64,000 bases of DNA from Thalassia testudinum (lineage: Eukaryota; Streptophyta; Magnoliopsida; Alismatales; Hydrocharitaceae). This document shows positions 33,382 to 44,551 of the stretch, one piece after another. The stretch covers positions 97,938,001 to 98,002,000 of the forward strand of contig JAZHRO010000073.1 in NCBI GenBank assembly GCA_037157565.1, written 5' to 3'. The notes below the pieces were generated by a model, which was not told the origin of the DNA, ran no database searches, and was given only the letters and a program-made list of their open reading frames with translations. Numbering within the stretch: position 1 is the stretch's first letter; the number at the start of each line of letters is the position of its first letter. Position numbers and translations under genes: made by a program.

Positions 33382-36010
33382 TGATGGGAACACCATCATA
33401 GGCCCTAACTAGACACTTTTAGTCAAGTATGATTGATAAAAGCTCCTACATAATCATTTGAGGGTCGTAATTTCATAATATTTTGATTTGAGAAGAAAAT
33501 GGGTAATCTGGGTTAATTATGTAATTCTACTAGTACAACATGAACACAAATTAACCATGGGGTCACTCGGGGGTTAAATAAAGGTTAAATGAGCTTAAAA
33601 GTCCAAAATATGGGTCAACGCTAACAGAAATAGGATTTTACGTTTTTCGAGAACAACAACAATGCACAAAACACTAATTTTAGACCCGCTTAAATTAAAG
33701 AGGTTCTGGTAAAAATAAAATTCATCTAAACCTCCTAAAAATTATAGAAAAATATTCTAAGAGGTTTGGTACCCTTGGTTTGACCCATTTTGACCTAGAA
33801 GAGAGTCTCAAACAGAATGCTACTCTAATTTGGGCTTTTATGCAAATTACCCAGTCAAATGTGGTCAAAACTCAAACCAAACTTTTTCATTAGATTCATT
33901 GGGTCAAAATTATGTTACTACCAAAATTTGGGCCCAATCAGAGTTCATTTTACCTCGTTTGCAATTTAGCCCTTTAAAACTTTAATTTTGACATTTAGCC
34001 CCTCAGGCTTCGAATTATTTGCAAATTACCTCTTAACTTCTCATCATTTTATTCATTTAGGTCCCTACTACCATTAGAGGTGGGAGTGCACCTCAATCGA
34101 GATTCACGGAGAGATTTCTCTCTCGAATCAAGACTAAATCCCTCCAAATTTAGAGGGATTGATCATGAGGAGATCCTCGATCCATTGAGTCATCTCAAGA
34201 GCCCTAAATCAAATCCTAGAGCCCAGGTGAGCTTGAGGGTTTTGGATAACTTTTTCCCCGAAACTACAAATCAAATCAAGATCTTTTCCTCATCTGGAGC
34301 TCATCCTTAAGCTTTATATAAGCTTCCCTACGCACGATTGTCCTCGTTAGCCAAGTTTTGAGCTGGATTCCATCTCCTTTTCTCTCCTCCAGCCAGCCAT
34401 ACTTGAGCTCTGGTGATGCTCTCTAATCCCCTTCATTCGGCCTCCCAATAATCAAATTTTGAGGTTCATCGCCTTCGTCTCGATCCTTCGCTCCTCGCCA
34501 ACCACTGCAGGAGTCTTCTTCCTCTTCGTCGTTGCTGTCCTACCTCACAACCAACTTCATCTTCTTCAGCATCGACCTGCCAACACCAATGACTACTCCT
34601 CCCTATTTCTACTATCTCTTTCCTCTAATCTCCTCCTTTACTTCTCCACTTCACTCTTATCCACCTTAGCTCTAGTTTTAGCCACTGCATCGCCTGCACA
34701 CATGTCATCTTCCCCACGGTCGATGAAACTCCGATGAGTTTGCACAACCTCTACACCTCTCCAAACACCACACGATCACCTCCATAAGCTCTGCTTCACC
34801 TTCCTCTTCAAAAGCCCTAAATTTACTTGGAGTTTCATGCTCTACACCTCCCTGTTGTACAAACCCCCCATTACCCTCATTTTCATCACCGACAGCCCTC
34901 CACACACATGCACACACCAAACCACGGCCACTGTTGCACTTGCCGTGGTCTGACAAAGCTTCTATGTTAAATTAATTGGGCCACTAGGTCGTATTCTTGA
35001 TTTCAGGGAATTGTCGGAGCTCCACCATCGCCATCACCATCCGTACCTCCGGCAGTAGCAATTAAAACATCTCTGGCCATGACTCCACCTCTAATAGATG
35101 CAACCTAACCTCATAAAGCTACCTGCACCCTCGGTTGAAACCCCATGCACTCCAGTAGCTTCAATTCGACGAAGGACCACCTGCTGTGCCCATGCGAAGG
35201 AGCCCTCAACTTAGTCCTACATCGGGCATTTATGAAGCAGCTGCAGTGTATATTACATAAACGTGCATATGGCTCTTCGCCTTAGCATGCATCAGGGGTG
35301 AGGTCCCCTTCCATGCCCCAATGCACATGCTCACATGCACTTGCTCATGCACCCTCTGCCGCGAACATGCCCGTGGGTCTGGGCGAGGGATCCGTTTACC
35401 CGGATACCTAGGTCTGACTTGGTTTTGAGGAAGGAAACTCTGAGGGAGGAGGGGGTTTTTGTTGCCATGGGATTCATGCTCTCCCTCTCCTCTCTCTCCA
35501 CTTAGTCTCTGCTGAAGACTTAGTAAGGCCTTGTACCTTGCTCTTGTGCGAGGCCCTTGCACCTCTATGTTCCTCTACTACTATTGTGCCTTGGCTTCAC
35601 TGAGGCTCAACATAAGGTGTCTAAAGACTTAATCTGACATCTGACCTCGTGCTTGTGTTGGTTCTAATATTTGAGATATTTGATTGATACTGTTGAAATA
35701 TTTAAGTGGCTATAGAGCTTAAACATTAGGGTTAATTTGGTGATTCAAATCGCCATTTTAACCCCATTTTTTTGTACTCTCATCCTTGGTTTAATTGACA
35801 TATTATTCTGATTTATCATGGGCAATAACTTAATTATAATTGCATATCTTTATTGATAATTACGATTAGTGATTGAAATTTTCCATTTTGCTCCTTGCGA
35901 ACGACCTTGGACTCACATCGATTTTTGGTTTTATAAATTTAAGTGTTTGTGCAAAATTTATCCTATACTATGATGGGTATTTCTTAAAAGGCAATTCTTG
36001 CATTTAAACT
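33382..36010 (+). mobile_element. Solo LTR B4 (family B), TSD GCTAC
   Basis: A 2629-bp LTR starting TGATGGGAACACCATCA. GCTAC is repeated at 33377-33381 and 36011-36015. The right end reads AAACT rather than the usual AACA, so either the end has mutated or the boundary is off by a few bases. A TATA-like TATATAAGC lies near 34315. It is GC- and CT-rich in the middle, with several meaningless open frames (34459-34737, 34705-34956, 35230-35562). Confidence 0.75.
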
Positions 36011-36454
36011 GCTACACCCAACCAGGCCCACTGACTCATACCTATCTATTTGGAGCTTCCACCTCCTCAGCTGATATAAATTAAGCCTCAATGATTAACC
36101 CTGTTATTCCACAACAAGGTCCAATCCTCTCTCCTCCACCTCCACATTATGACTTTGCTATGATCAACATTGTGGACTTGAGAAAAGATCACAACACCAG
36201 ACCTCGTCACCCTTCTCCCAAATCCAACCCAACCCATAATCAACCGAACAGGGTTGAGGACAAAACCAAGAGGTGGAAGGAGAAACCCATCCCTCAGGCT
36301 AGTCAATCCATTCCCCTATCCCAAATCTTACCCCACCTCCACACTAGAACACATAACGAGATTATTGAGGAATGCACAAGTCACTACCCTGTTACTTGAT
36401 ATCCTCACTTTGAACTCTACCTTGCCTGATTCATCCTAAAAAGAGGTGGAGGAA
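36011..36454 (+). pseudogene. Gag-protease linker of element J
   Basis: An open frame of 102 residues at 36091-36399 contains MINIVDLRKDHNTRPRHP, the equivalent of the TLRSG junction segment of this family, followed by a Pro/Lys-rich linker. In another frame the piece LRNAQVTTLLLDILTLNSTL (about 36363-36422) corresponds to the conserved region before the protease (compare AFKLTIILLLVAIGSIPVY in H). It runs into AGGAA, which is repeated beyond LTR B5. The protease region continues there at 39216. Confidence 0.7.
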
Positions 36455-39215
36455 TGATGAGAACCTCATCATGAGCCCTAACTAGCTCATTTTGACCTAA
36501 GAAAGTGAACAAATGCTCCTATATAACCGAAAGGAAGGCCTAATTCAAGGGATTACCGTTCTGGGAAGGAAACATGAACTAAAGGATAAAACTGTAATTT
36601 TACCATTATAGTACATCAACATAATTTCTCAGGGGCTAAACATAGGTTAATTGGACTTAATAAGATGAAAAGTGGGATGGTTCAGTCAGAAAAGGGTTAT
36701 TGTGAGATCTAAGAATTAAATGATATTCTGTAAACCTAAAACAAAACCACTCAATTTCACAAGGTTCTAGTCAGGACAAAAATCAACTAAACACTCTAAA
36801 ATTCATGGAAAAATATCCCCTAGGGTTTAGAACCATCAATTTGGCCTTTGAAACCTATTTTGACCTAGATAGGGGTCTTAGCTTAGTATTTGACCTAATT
36901 TGGGTTTTTATGTAAAATATCCAACCAAACGTGGTCAAAACTAAAATCCAACTTCACCATTTGATTTCTTAGGTCTAAATTAGGCTTTTACCAAAATTTA
37001 GGCCTAAGGGATGGTCATCTTGACCTACTTTGCAAAATAGTCCACCCAATTACATTCTGGCCCCTAACTTTTGAAAATCCTTGCACAGACCCCCTATCTT
37101 CCTCACCACTCTTTGCATTCAGGTCCCTCCACCATTACAGCGGAGGAATCCCACTCCGGTGAGGATTTTAGGAGGATATCTCCCCGAATCCTCAGAGATC
37201 TACTCCCAGATTTGGAAGGGAGATTCTCTAAGGATTTCGCCACTGTCTGAACAGGATCCCAAGATCAGATTTACACCAAATCTCTCGTGCAAATGCTTGA
37301 GATTTGGGTGTCTTGTACACCTTCCATCTCCGACGAGATCTTTGCGCTTGGAGGCTTGCCTTCCAAGCACAAAGGGCTCTGCCAGCAGTTATAAAAGGAC
37401 CCCCAGTCCTTGCCCCATCTTCTAAGCTTGAATTGGTCTGAGAATTCCCCTAAATTTCTTCCTTCCTTATCTCTGGCCAACTTCTCGGAAGATCCGATGA
37501 TCCCTCCTGCCTCCTCTCGTCACTCTGCCACAATACCAGTGGCAGAGTTATCTCCGCCTTGCTCTTCCGGGTCACGTCGTACCCGCACGTGCCTCTTCGA
37601 CCCCTTCCTCATCGCCGTAATCCTCACCTCAGGGCCTTCTTCCCCGACGACAGCACATATGCACCTCTCGTCCCCTTTGCCTCCCCTTCGTCCAGCTACT
37701 TGTAAATAAGTCCCATTCTCCTACTCTTCATTTTCCCTCATTCAATTTCGTAAAATACCCCTCGATAGCCACTGTCCATCTCCGTCTCCCTCATCTCCGG
37801 TCGACCACCGACGAGGTGAATTCGTTGCTTCCCCTCTCCACACACCTCGCCACCCACCTCAAAACCTTCGCCATAACTCACCGATCACCATCCACTCCTT
37901 CACTGACCACCACACATGGCCTACCCCTCACCCGACACAAGCACCTTCACAGCCACAGAGCGACCTAGGCACAGATGCCTAGGCCATTCCGCAGCCAACC
38001 AACCCCCGCCTCACCTTTGCCATGACACGGTGAAGCTTCCCAAGTTGTTTGACAGGGCTGCGAGGCCGTGTGTGTGCATTTTAGGTTCGCACCTCCGCTG
38101 CCATTAGCGAAGGTGTGAAGGACCTTGCTTGCTTTCTCCAGGACGACCCACACCAGGCAGGTGCATCCCAAGTGCCCGGAATCCCTCTATGAGTCTTTCA
38201 CACCTGGCAATCAGGGCCTACATCGCCTGCAGCTCCCTAATTGGATGGACCTTCCTCCTGCAAGCACAAGTAGAAGTGGGTGGGACTTTAGTCCCACCTC
38301 GGAAACTTAGGTGCGCGGTAAGTCATTTAAATTATTTTTGTGTTTTCTTCTTAGCACCTCAATTAACATAGGGTGAGGTCCCTCACCCATGCCCCTACCT
38401 CATTCGTGATTCACACCCACGCGGACCTGGTACCCGACCCATATACCTTGCACTCCTCACGCATCACCCACGCCGGTGCGCTTGGACCCGAGCAAGCGAA
38501 ACCCGACCCGATTACCAGGCTTTGGGAGAGCAAACCTAAGAGCGAAATAGAGAGAGAGACGTGGGGGAGGGTAGGGGTAGGTTTTGCTCTGTGCTGTGTA
38601 GGGAAAGGAAGGAGGAGCTGAGGAAGCAAAGGCAAGCTAAGGGCAGTCGCTGAAGAAGGACTTGTGCAGAGGCAGAAGCTGAAGTCAGGAGCGGCTAAGG
38701 AAAGAAGAAAAGAAGTTGAAGGCAGAAGTCAAGGAAAGAGGAAGAAGCACTTTAGCTACTGAAGAAGAAGAGAAAGCAGAAGCTGAAGGAAGCCAAGGGT
38801 TGAAGAGGCAGAGGCTGAAGAAAGAAGGAAAGGAAGGAGCCATAGAGAATCAAAGGTAGAGGAAAGCTAAGGAAATCAGAGAAGAAAAGGAAGAAAGAAG
38901 ACATCAGAAAGAAAAAAGAACTCAGAGGAGGAAGAGAAAGGAGAAGAAGAAAGAAGAGAACATTCAATTTCTTTTTGCATCTTTATCCTTCTCCTTGGCT
39001 TTCATATACATTGAATTTCATTGATACTATTGTTGAACATCATCTTTTGAGTAATTTGAGATTGTGATCTTAGTTTTTAAAGACCAATTTGCTCCTTGAG
39101 TTCGACCTCGGATACTTAGGTTTTCGAGTAATAAAATTCTTATTTGTTTTCAAGGCGATTTCATTTATACTGCAATGTACATCTTTTTGAAAACCACAAT
39201 CTCGCCCTGTTAACA
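36455..39215 (+). mobile_element. Solo LTR B5 (family B), TSD AGGAA
   Basis: A 2761-bp LTR starting TGATGAGAACC and ending CCTGTTAACA. AGGAA is repeated at 36450-36454 and 39216-39220. TATAAAAG is at 37390-37397. It carries C-rich and then strongly purine-rich (GAAG)n-like tracts (about 38620-38960), the latter responsible for a meaningless Phe/Leu/Ser-rich open frame on the opposite strand. It shares the U5 end CTGTTAACA with B2. Confidence 0.9.
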
Positions 39216-40206
39216 AGGAATCCTCGCAAAGGAAGGTAACACTATTTGAAAATGTGAGTGCTATAATCCAAAATGGTCTACCTCGTATGAAATCCGATCG
39301 CAGAACCCCACTGATCCCTTGCAAGATCAGCAGTAAAAATTTTAAGAGGGGTGTACTGGATCTCGACGCCTTGGTCAACCTAATCCCAACCGCCCTATTT
39401 GGTAAACTACGGATAGGACAGCTAAAACCTGCTAATGTTACTCTGCAATTCTCTGATTGAATCGTAATCACCCCGATTGGGATGGTAGAGGATGTGGTAA
39501 TTAGAGTCAAAGATTTCAGCTACTTAGCTGATTTTCTAGTTCTAGACATGGACGTAGTATAACAAATACAAGATATGCCTTTGATTTTAGGGAGACCTTT
39601 CTTGGCTACTGTAGGAGCCATAATCAATTGTGAATCAAGGCACATGACAATCGCCTTTGGAGATAAGTGAACTGAGATTAATATTTTCAAGGCATCATCT
39701 AAAGGAAAGGAAAAATGTTTGGTAGAATAGCTAGGTTTGATTTAGGAACTCATGACCATCTCAATAGTAGAAAACCTAGAACCAGAACTTGAAGTTTTCC
39801 GCATTACAGAGGATCTCGATTCAGCTGAGCATGATTTCAGCATATTGAGAGTATTGGAGGCATTTAGCTTTGATCTTGAGGATGTACACATGGATTTTGG
39901 GGAACAGGATGACGACATTTGATGGGATTTGGATTTGTATTCCGTAGATCTGGAGACATTCTATGATGTTTATTTTGAGGATCTACGGGAATAGGGCACA
40001 GTAGATGCCGAGAGTGACCATAATCCAAAGTTTGAATCATTTACAGAATCGTATTTTTAAGATCCAATAGTCACACTCCAGACATGTACCTTTTATTGGG
40101 ATGAAAATTATATAGGAGATCCATTGGATGAACCAATCATTGAGTCATTTCTTGACGAGTTGATATTGCACACAATGGAAAAGGATCAAGATGACTCATT
40201 GGATAA
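39216..40206 (+). pseudogene. Aspartic protease and acidic extension of element J (broken)
   Basis: Blocks in order: QRKVTLFENVSAIIQNGLP, PLIPCKISSKNF, LDLDALVNLIPTALF (39357-39401), VTLQFSD followed by a stop, LADFLVLDMDVV, and ILGRPFLATVGAIINC (about 39586-39633). This is the Ty3/Gypsy aspartic protease. The active-site signature, normally DLGAS, reads DLDAL here, so the flexible glycine is lost. A long acidic region with several stops follows (39740-40206), with no reverse-transcriptase motif. LTR F interrupts at 40207. Confidence 0.85.
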
Positions 40207-43200
40207 TGATGAGCGTGATTCCATATGTGAAAAGATTTGAGTTAGAAAACCTATTGTTGTAGTGCACAGAAATCCTCTACCAGATAAAATTTATAATCGA
40301 AGCACCAAGGGAGTCCCGCGTCGAACACAGGGAGGTGAATGTTTGGTTTTGTGAAATCCATATTTTCGTTGTTTTTGTATTTTATGATTTTTTTTGTATT
40401 TTTAGAAAGCAAGAGATCAGATCGACAAATGTTTATCTAACTAATTTACTTGCAAAATAAGAGTGAGCGAGAGAGAAAGAGAACATCAATATATTTATCT
40501 AAATAAATGTTTGCTATAGATTGAAAGAGGAAAACTACATTGCAAAAGTGATAAAGAAAGAGAGAGGTGAGAAGAGTCCCCCTCGATGGTCGCTTGGAGG
40601 ATGACTCGCTCTGACATCGCTTGGAGGAAGTAGGTGAGGAGTGGGATGAACAAGGATAGAGTCGAAGGATGTTGGGTGGGGCAGGATGGTGTCGCGGTAA
40701 GGATCTTCTTCCAAAAGGTGGTGAGGAGACAGCCACGGGATGCTCCACGAAGGGGGATGAGAGGCAGGAAAAATATTTGATTTTCTACTCTAGAGGAGCA
40801 TCCTGGGTTTGGGACAATCTATCTCTAGAGCCTTAGAGGTGGTGAGTGAAAGAAAGGAAGAGATGAAGAAGAATGCGAGGGGTAGGGGTCTTTTTATAGT
40901 GGAGGAAAGGATCCATTTCGTACATAGGACATATAGTGACTGCCATAAATGTCATTGCAGATCCATCGCAAGTGTCGTTAAAGCTCCAACTCATGCACCA
41001 CATGAACGGCACTTGCACATGCACTCCGCGCACCTGTGTCGCATGCTGGCGCTCGCTACCTTAATACTCTACGCTATGTGACTCATGCGTGTTGTGAGCT
41101 ACCCATTACTGTGCGCACCCATGTGCTGCGGGCTAGACTGCTACGCACGCCTGTTCGCTGCGTGCTGCGTGATTGCACAACAATCATAGGACTTAAATGA
41201 CCTAAATTAAGTTAGAACTTAGCATAACTATAGTGTAATGCATGCATAAACAACATACATTGCATCTTTCTTGTCTTATTTAGATATACATGAAATAGTG
41301 CCATAGTGTACTAATTAGTCATTATTTGAATTGTAGGCAATAAGAAGCTCAGGAGATGGCCTGAAGCTGGATCTGAAGTAGGGAAGAAGCTAGAGCTGCA
41401 ATAGAGCTGGAGCAGAAGCCCAGGAATAAAGAAGAAGAAATAATGTAGGGAGTGGTATGGTACATTACTAAGTAGAATTTTAATGTAGAGCTAAATTATG
41501 AAGAACATAGGACTTTTCCTAGCCTTAGGATAGCCCTAGAGGCCCTCCTAAACCCTAGCCACCCTTAGATTAGGTCACTTCAGCCTAAGATACCTTAAAA
41601 CCATCATTCCAGCCCATATCTGGATGTCTAGGTAGGTTGCTGGATGTCCTGAACCCTGAGACAGACCGCAGATCTGGAACCCAATTCTGCTGGAAAATTG
41701 GACGTCCAGACTATGTGTTAGACATCCAATTTCTATAGAATTCCAAGACAGAACCTAAATTCCTCCCTGACTCAACTCTGGACTTCCAAACTAGAGTTCT
41801 GGACTTCTGATTTTGAAGTATAAGTCATTTGATTGTAAAATCAAATGTCTGGAACCCTTCTCCAATCCCTGTTTTTGGAATCAAGATTGGATCTTGATTT
41901 CTTGAGCCTCTAAACCCAATTTTACACCCTAGGGAACCTAAATCAACGTACCCTAAGCCTAGTACACCACCCTAAGACCCTCCTAAGGATCTAATTAGGT
42001 TCTCACTAAGCCCAATTGACTTGGATCAAGTCAATCACAGTTCACCTAGTCAATTGGACTCATAGAGTCCAATTGAGCTTAGATCTCAACAAACACAAGT
42101 CCAATTTAACTCAGTGAGAGTCCAATTGACTTAAGCTTGACCTAATTGGGCATCTTCTCTCCCAATGTGACACACATCCACTCAATTAAACTTGTGATAA
42201 ATTTAATTGCACATTCACTTTAGTATTAGGGCTTATAGCCCTAACTTTAGGAGCCTACCTCAACCTAACCACCTAGACATATAGGACTCGACTTAAGCCA
42301 CCTAGCCACAAACACACAAGTCATGCACACACACCTACGCACACACACTTGGCCGCTACCTCTAGAGTTCTCTAGAACTCTCTTCAAATGGTGCCACCTT
42401 GAAAGACTATTTTTAGTCTTTCAAGGAGTCCACCAACCAACCATGAAATGAGGATCTTGAAGACCCATTTCAAATTGCTTGGACGACCACCTTGAGAGCT
42501 CTTCTAGAGAGTTCCACACCTCTCTAGATGCACCATCCTTTGGTCTATTTAAGAGACCCATTGGACGACCATGCACCCCCAGCTAGCCATTCACCCTTAG
42601 CTCCATTCCATGTGCACCTCCATCCACGAGCTCCATCACCATTAGTACTCCCATCTTGATGTCCAAGGCTAGAGAAGCTCTCCAACACCTCTCAAGAGGT
42701 TGGCCTACACACCATTGGCCGCCCCTCTTTCTCCTTCCTACCACCTTAACCTCCACAGGCCATTGGAGACCACCTCCATTGCCCTGTGTTCTCATAGATA
42801 AGTTTTTCTCCATAGTTTAATCTCTGCATTAAATTCCTTCTTAGTAGTGTAGTAATCCTCTACCTGAAAGATGCATGTGTAATCTTCCATAGATACACAC
42901 ATGCATCCATTTTCTGCTAGCTAGAATTCTCATTTTAATCATTCTTGTACAAGCTTTCCTCAAAAGATGATTGTAATGACAATATTTGTGAATGAATGAA
43001 ATCATCATTTTATTTATCTCTACTATGATCATGAGTTGCCTGATTTAATTGCCTACTACATTGCAACAAGATGTCAGTTCCTGAATACATAAACGGCCTT
43101 GCAATTGACACATTTCCTGTTAATAGCCATTGCGAAGCTAGAATGGTGCGTACTAGTACACATACATTCACATTCATTGTGTACTTGACACATGCATGCA

Positions 43201-44000
43201 TAGTTAGGGTCAACAACGTGACTGGCAAGAGTTACATTCACAGGCTTGAAACTGGCGTACAATTATAAGAAAGTAGTAAAAAGATCAAAATCAATTTTTC
43301 TTTTCTAAATGCCTCTCTTAGATCGACCAGGACTCATTGTCTCATTAATTAAAATGTTTTGTTGAGTTGTATTTCGCAACTATACTACGACATTATTTAA
43401 ACACTTATGCGATTTACGAACATAACACTACGTTACTGCATGTGCCCATGCACTGCACGCGTGCGGTGGTGCGTGCGTGCCCATGCACTACGCGCGTACG
43501 GTGGTGAGTGCGTGCCCATGGGTGGCCTGGATAGCACCACGTGGCATGATTTGGACAGTTTATCTTCTTTCCTTTGCAGGGGCTGCAACAGAAGTTGGAT
43601 TGAGTCGATTTTTACGCCGTTCGGTTGTGATCGTCAACTCGAATCCATCTGTGTGGTTATATTTGTCATTTAAGGCTTTGAATTATGTCACCTAGTCCTT
43701 TGGCCATTGATCTTCCTCGGACTGCATAAGGTGCTATGGGACTTTGATCAAGATGATTTCAGAGGCATTGAACTCTGATCGTCGTCCAGATCAGATCCAT
43801 ATGGTTGGATCATCAATTTGAGGCTCCAAATTAAATCTCCTCTCTTAGCCATAAGAGGATGTAATTAACCTAAAATTTATACAAACTACTCTAATTGCAG
43901 AATGATGCATGCTATGTAATATTTCTAACATGGAATGCATATCTAAGCTTAGGGACATGCATAACTAGGTAGTTTATCCTAATTAAATGTGTCTTCATCA
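40207..44000 (-). mobile_element. Solo LTR F, TSD GATAA, itself holding LTR G
   Basis: Minus orientation; end at 40207, start TGATGAAGAC at 44000. GATAA is repeated at 40202-40206 and 44001-44005. After removal of LTR G (41174-43427) the length is about 1.54 kb, like other family F LTRs. It shares the REGION GGGAGTCCCGCGTCGAAC with the LTRs of K and L. The TATA box on the minus strand is near 40900. Small GC-rich frames (43407-43695) are not genes. Confidence 0.9.
41174..43427 (+). mobile_element. LTR G nested in solo LTR F
   Basis: About 2254 bp from TGCACAACAATCATAGG to CGAACATAACA. The start and the U5-like end (CGCAACTATACTACGAC) resemble family B, so it is a Ty3/Gypsy LTR in plus orientation. 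The TATA-like TATTTAAG lies near 42543. No clean 5-bp target duplication could be assigned (left GTGAT, right CTACG), so the ends are approximate. Around 41600-41860 it has several GGACGTCC- and GGATGTCT-like half-palindromes. Confidence 0.65.
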
Positions 44001-44551
44001 GATAATGATCTATGAGGCCACATTACATGTGGGGAACCAAACATTTGGGGTAAGTTGACTAGGTTCACCTTTGTAGGGTCCTGGACTCACCATAATCTGA
44101 CTTCAAGGCCTCTTGACTACATCTTATCTATGATTTCCCTATTAAAACTCAATAAAAGGCACCTAGAAATGAATCTACTTGATCCATATCATAGACCTTT
44201 TGGATTGACTCCTCATCATGATTTGGTGCTCATTTGTGGCCATCTGATTCTCTTTCACCATGATCACATATTATCTCCTACCACGTATCACAATGTGCTA
44301 GATGACATATCATTCTGAGTTGTATTGCACCCAGCCAATGGCGTTAAAATGAGAGCTTAATGAGCGATAACCCATCATTTCGAAAAATCTGAGACCCTTT
44401 TGACCTATCTCTAAGCTGAAGTCATATTACACTTTAGGGTTCATCATTTAGAACAACCGACTCTACCTCTAATATTCGTATTAGAGCTTGAAATCATCCT
44501 CAATAATCATCCCAACCCATTCGCCACCTACCTAAACCTATTCTAATGTAC
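44001..44551 (+). pseudogene. Downstream coding/3' part of element J
   Basis: An 87-residue frame (44055-44315) contains LTPHHDLVLICGHLIL, clearly like GLHHNLVHICGHLL in element A. A stop-rich stretch with LHPANGVKMRA follows. I see no polymerase or integrase motif. It ends at TGTAC, the target of LTR B3. Confidence 0.5.

Noticed and set aside
34459..35562. Possible host gene in a C-rich region
   Set aside because: It lies entirely inside solo LTR B4 between its target duplications.
36438..36455. AAAAAGAGGTGGAGGAA before LTR B5 read as a polypurine tract, making B5 the 3' LTR of a short gag-only element
   Set aside because: AGGAA is repeated on both sides of B5 and the protease coding sense continues from 36454 to 39221, so B5 is a solo LTR inserted in J.
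17027..39215. An element with inverted terminal LTRs B2 and B5, analogous to the composite
   Set aside because: B5 has its own target duplication AGGAA and is a solo LTR; B2 flanks do not match it.
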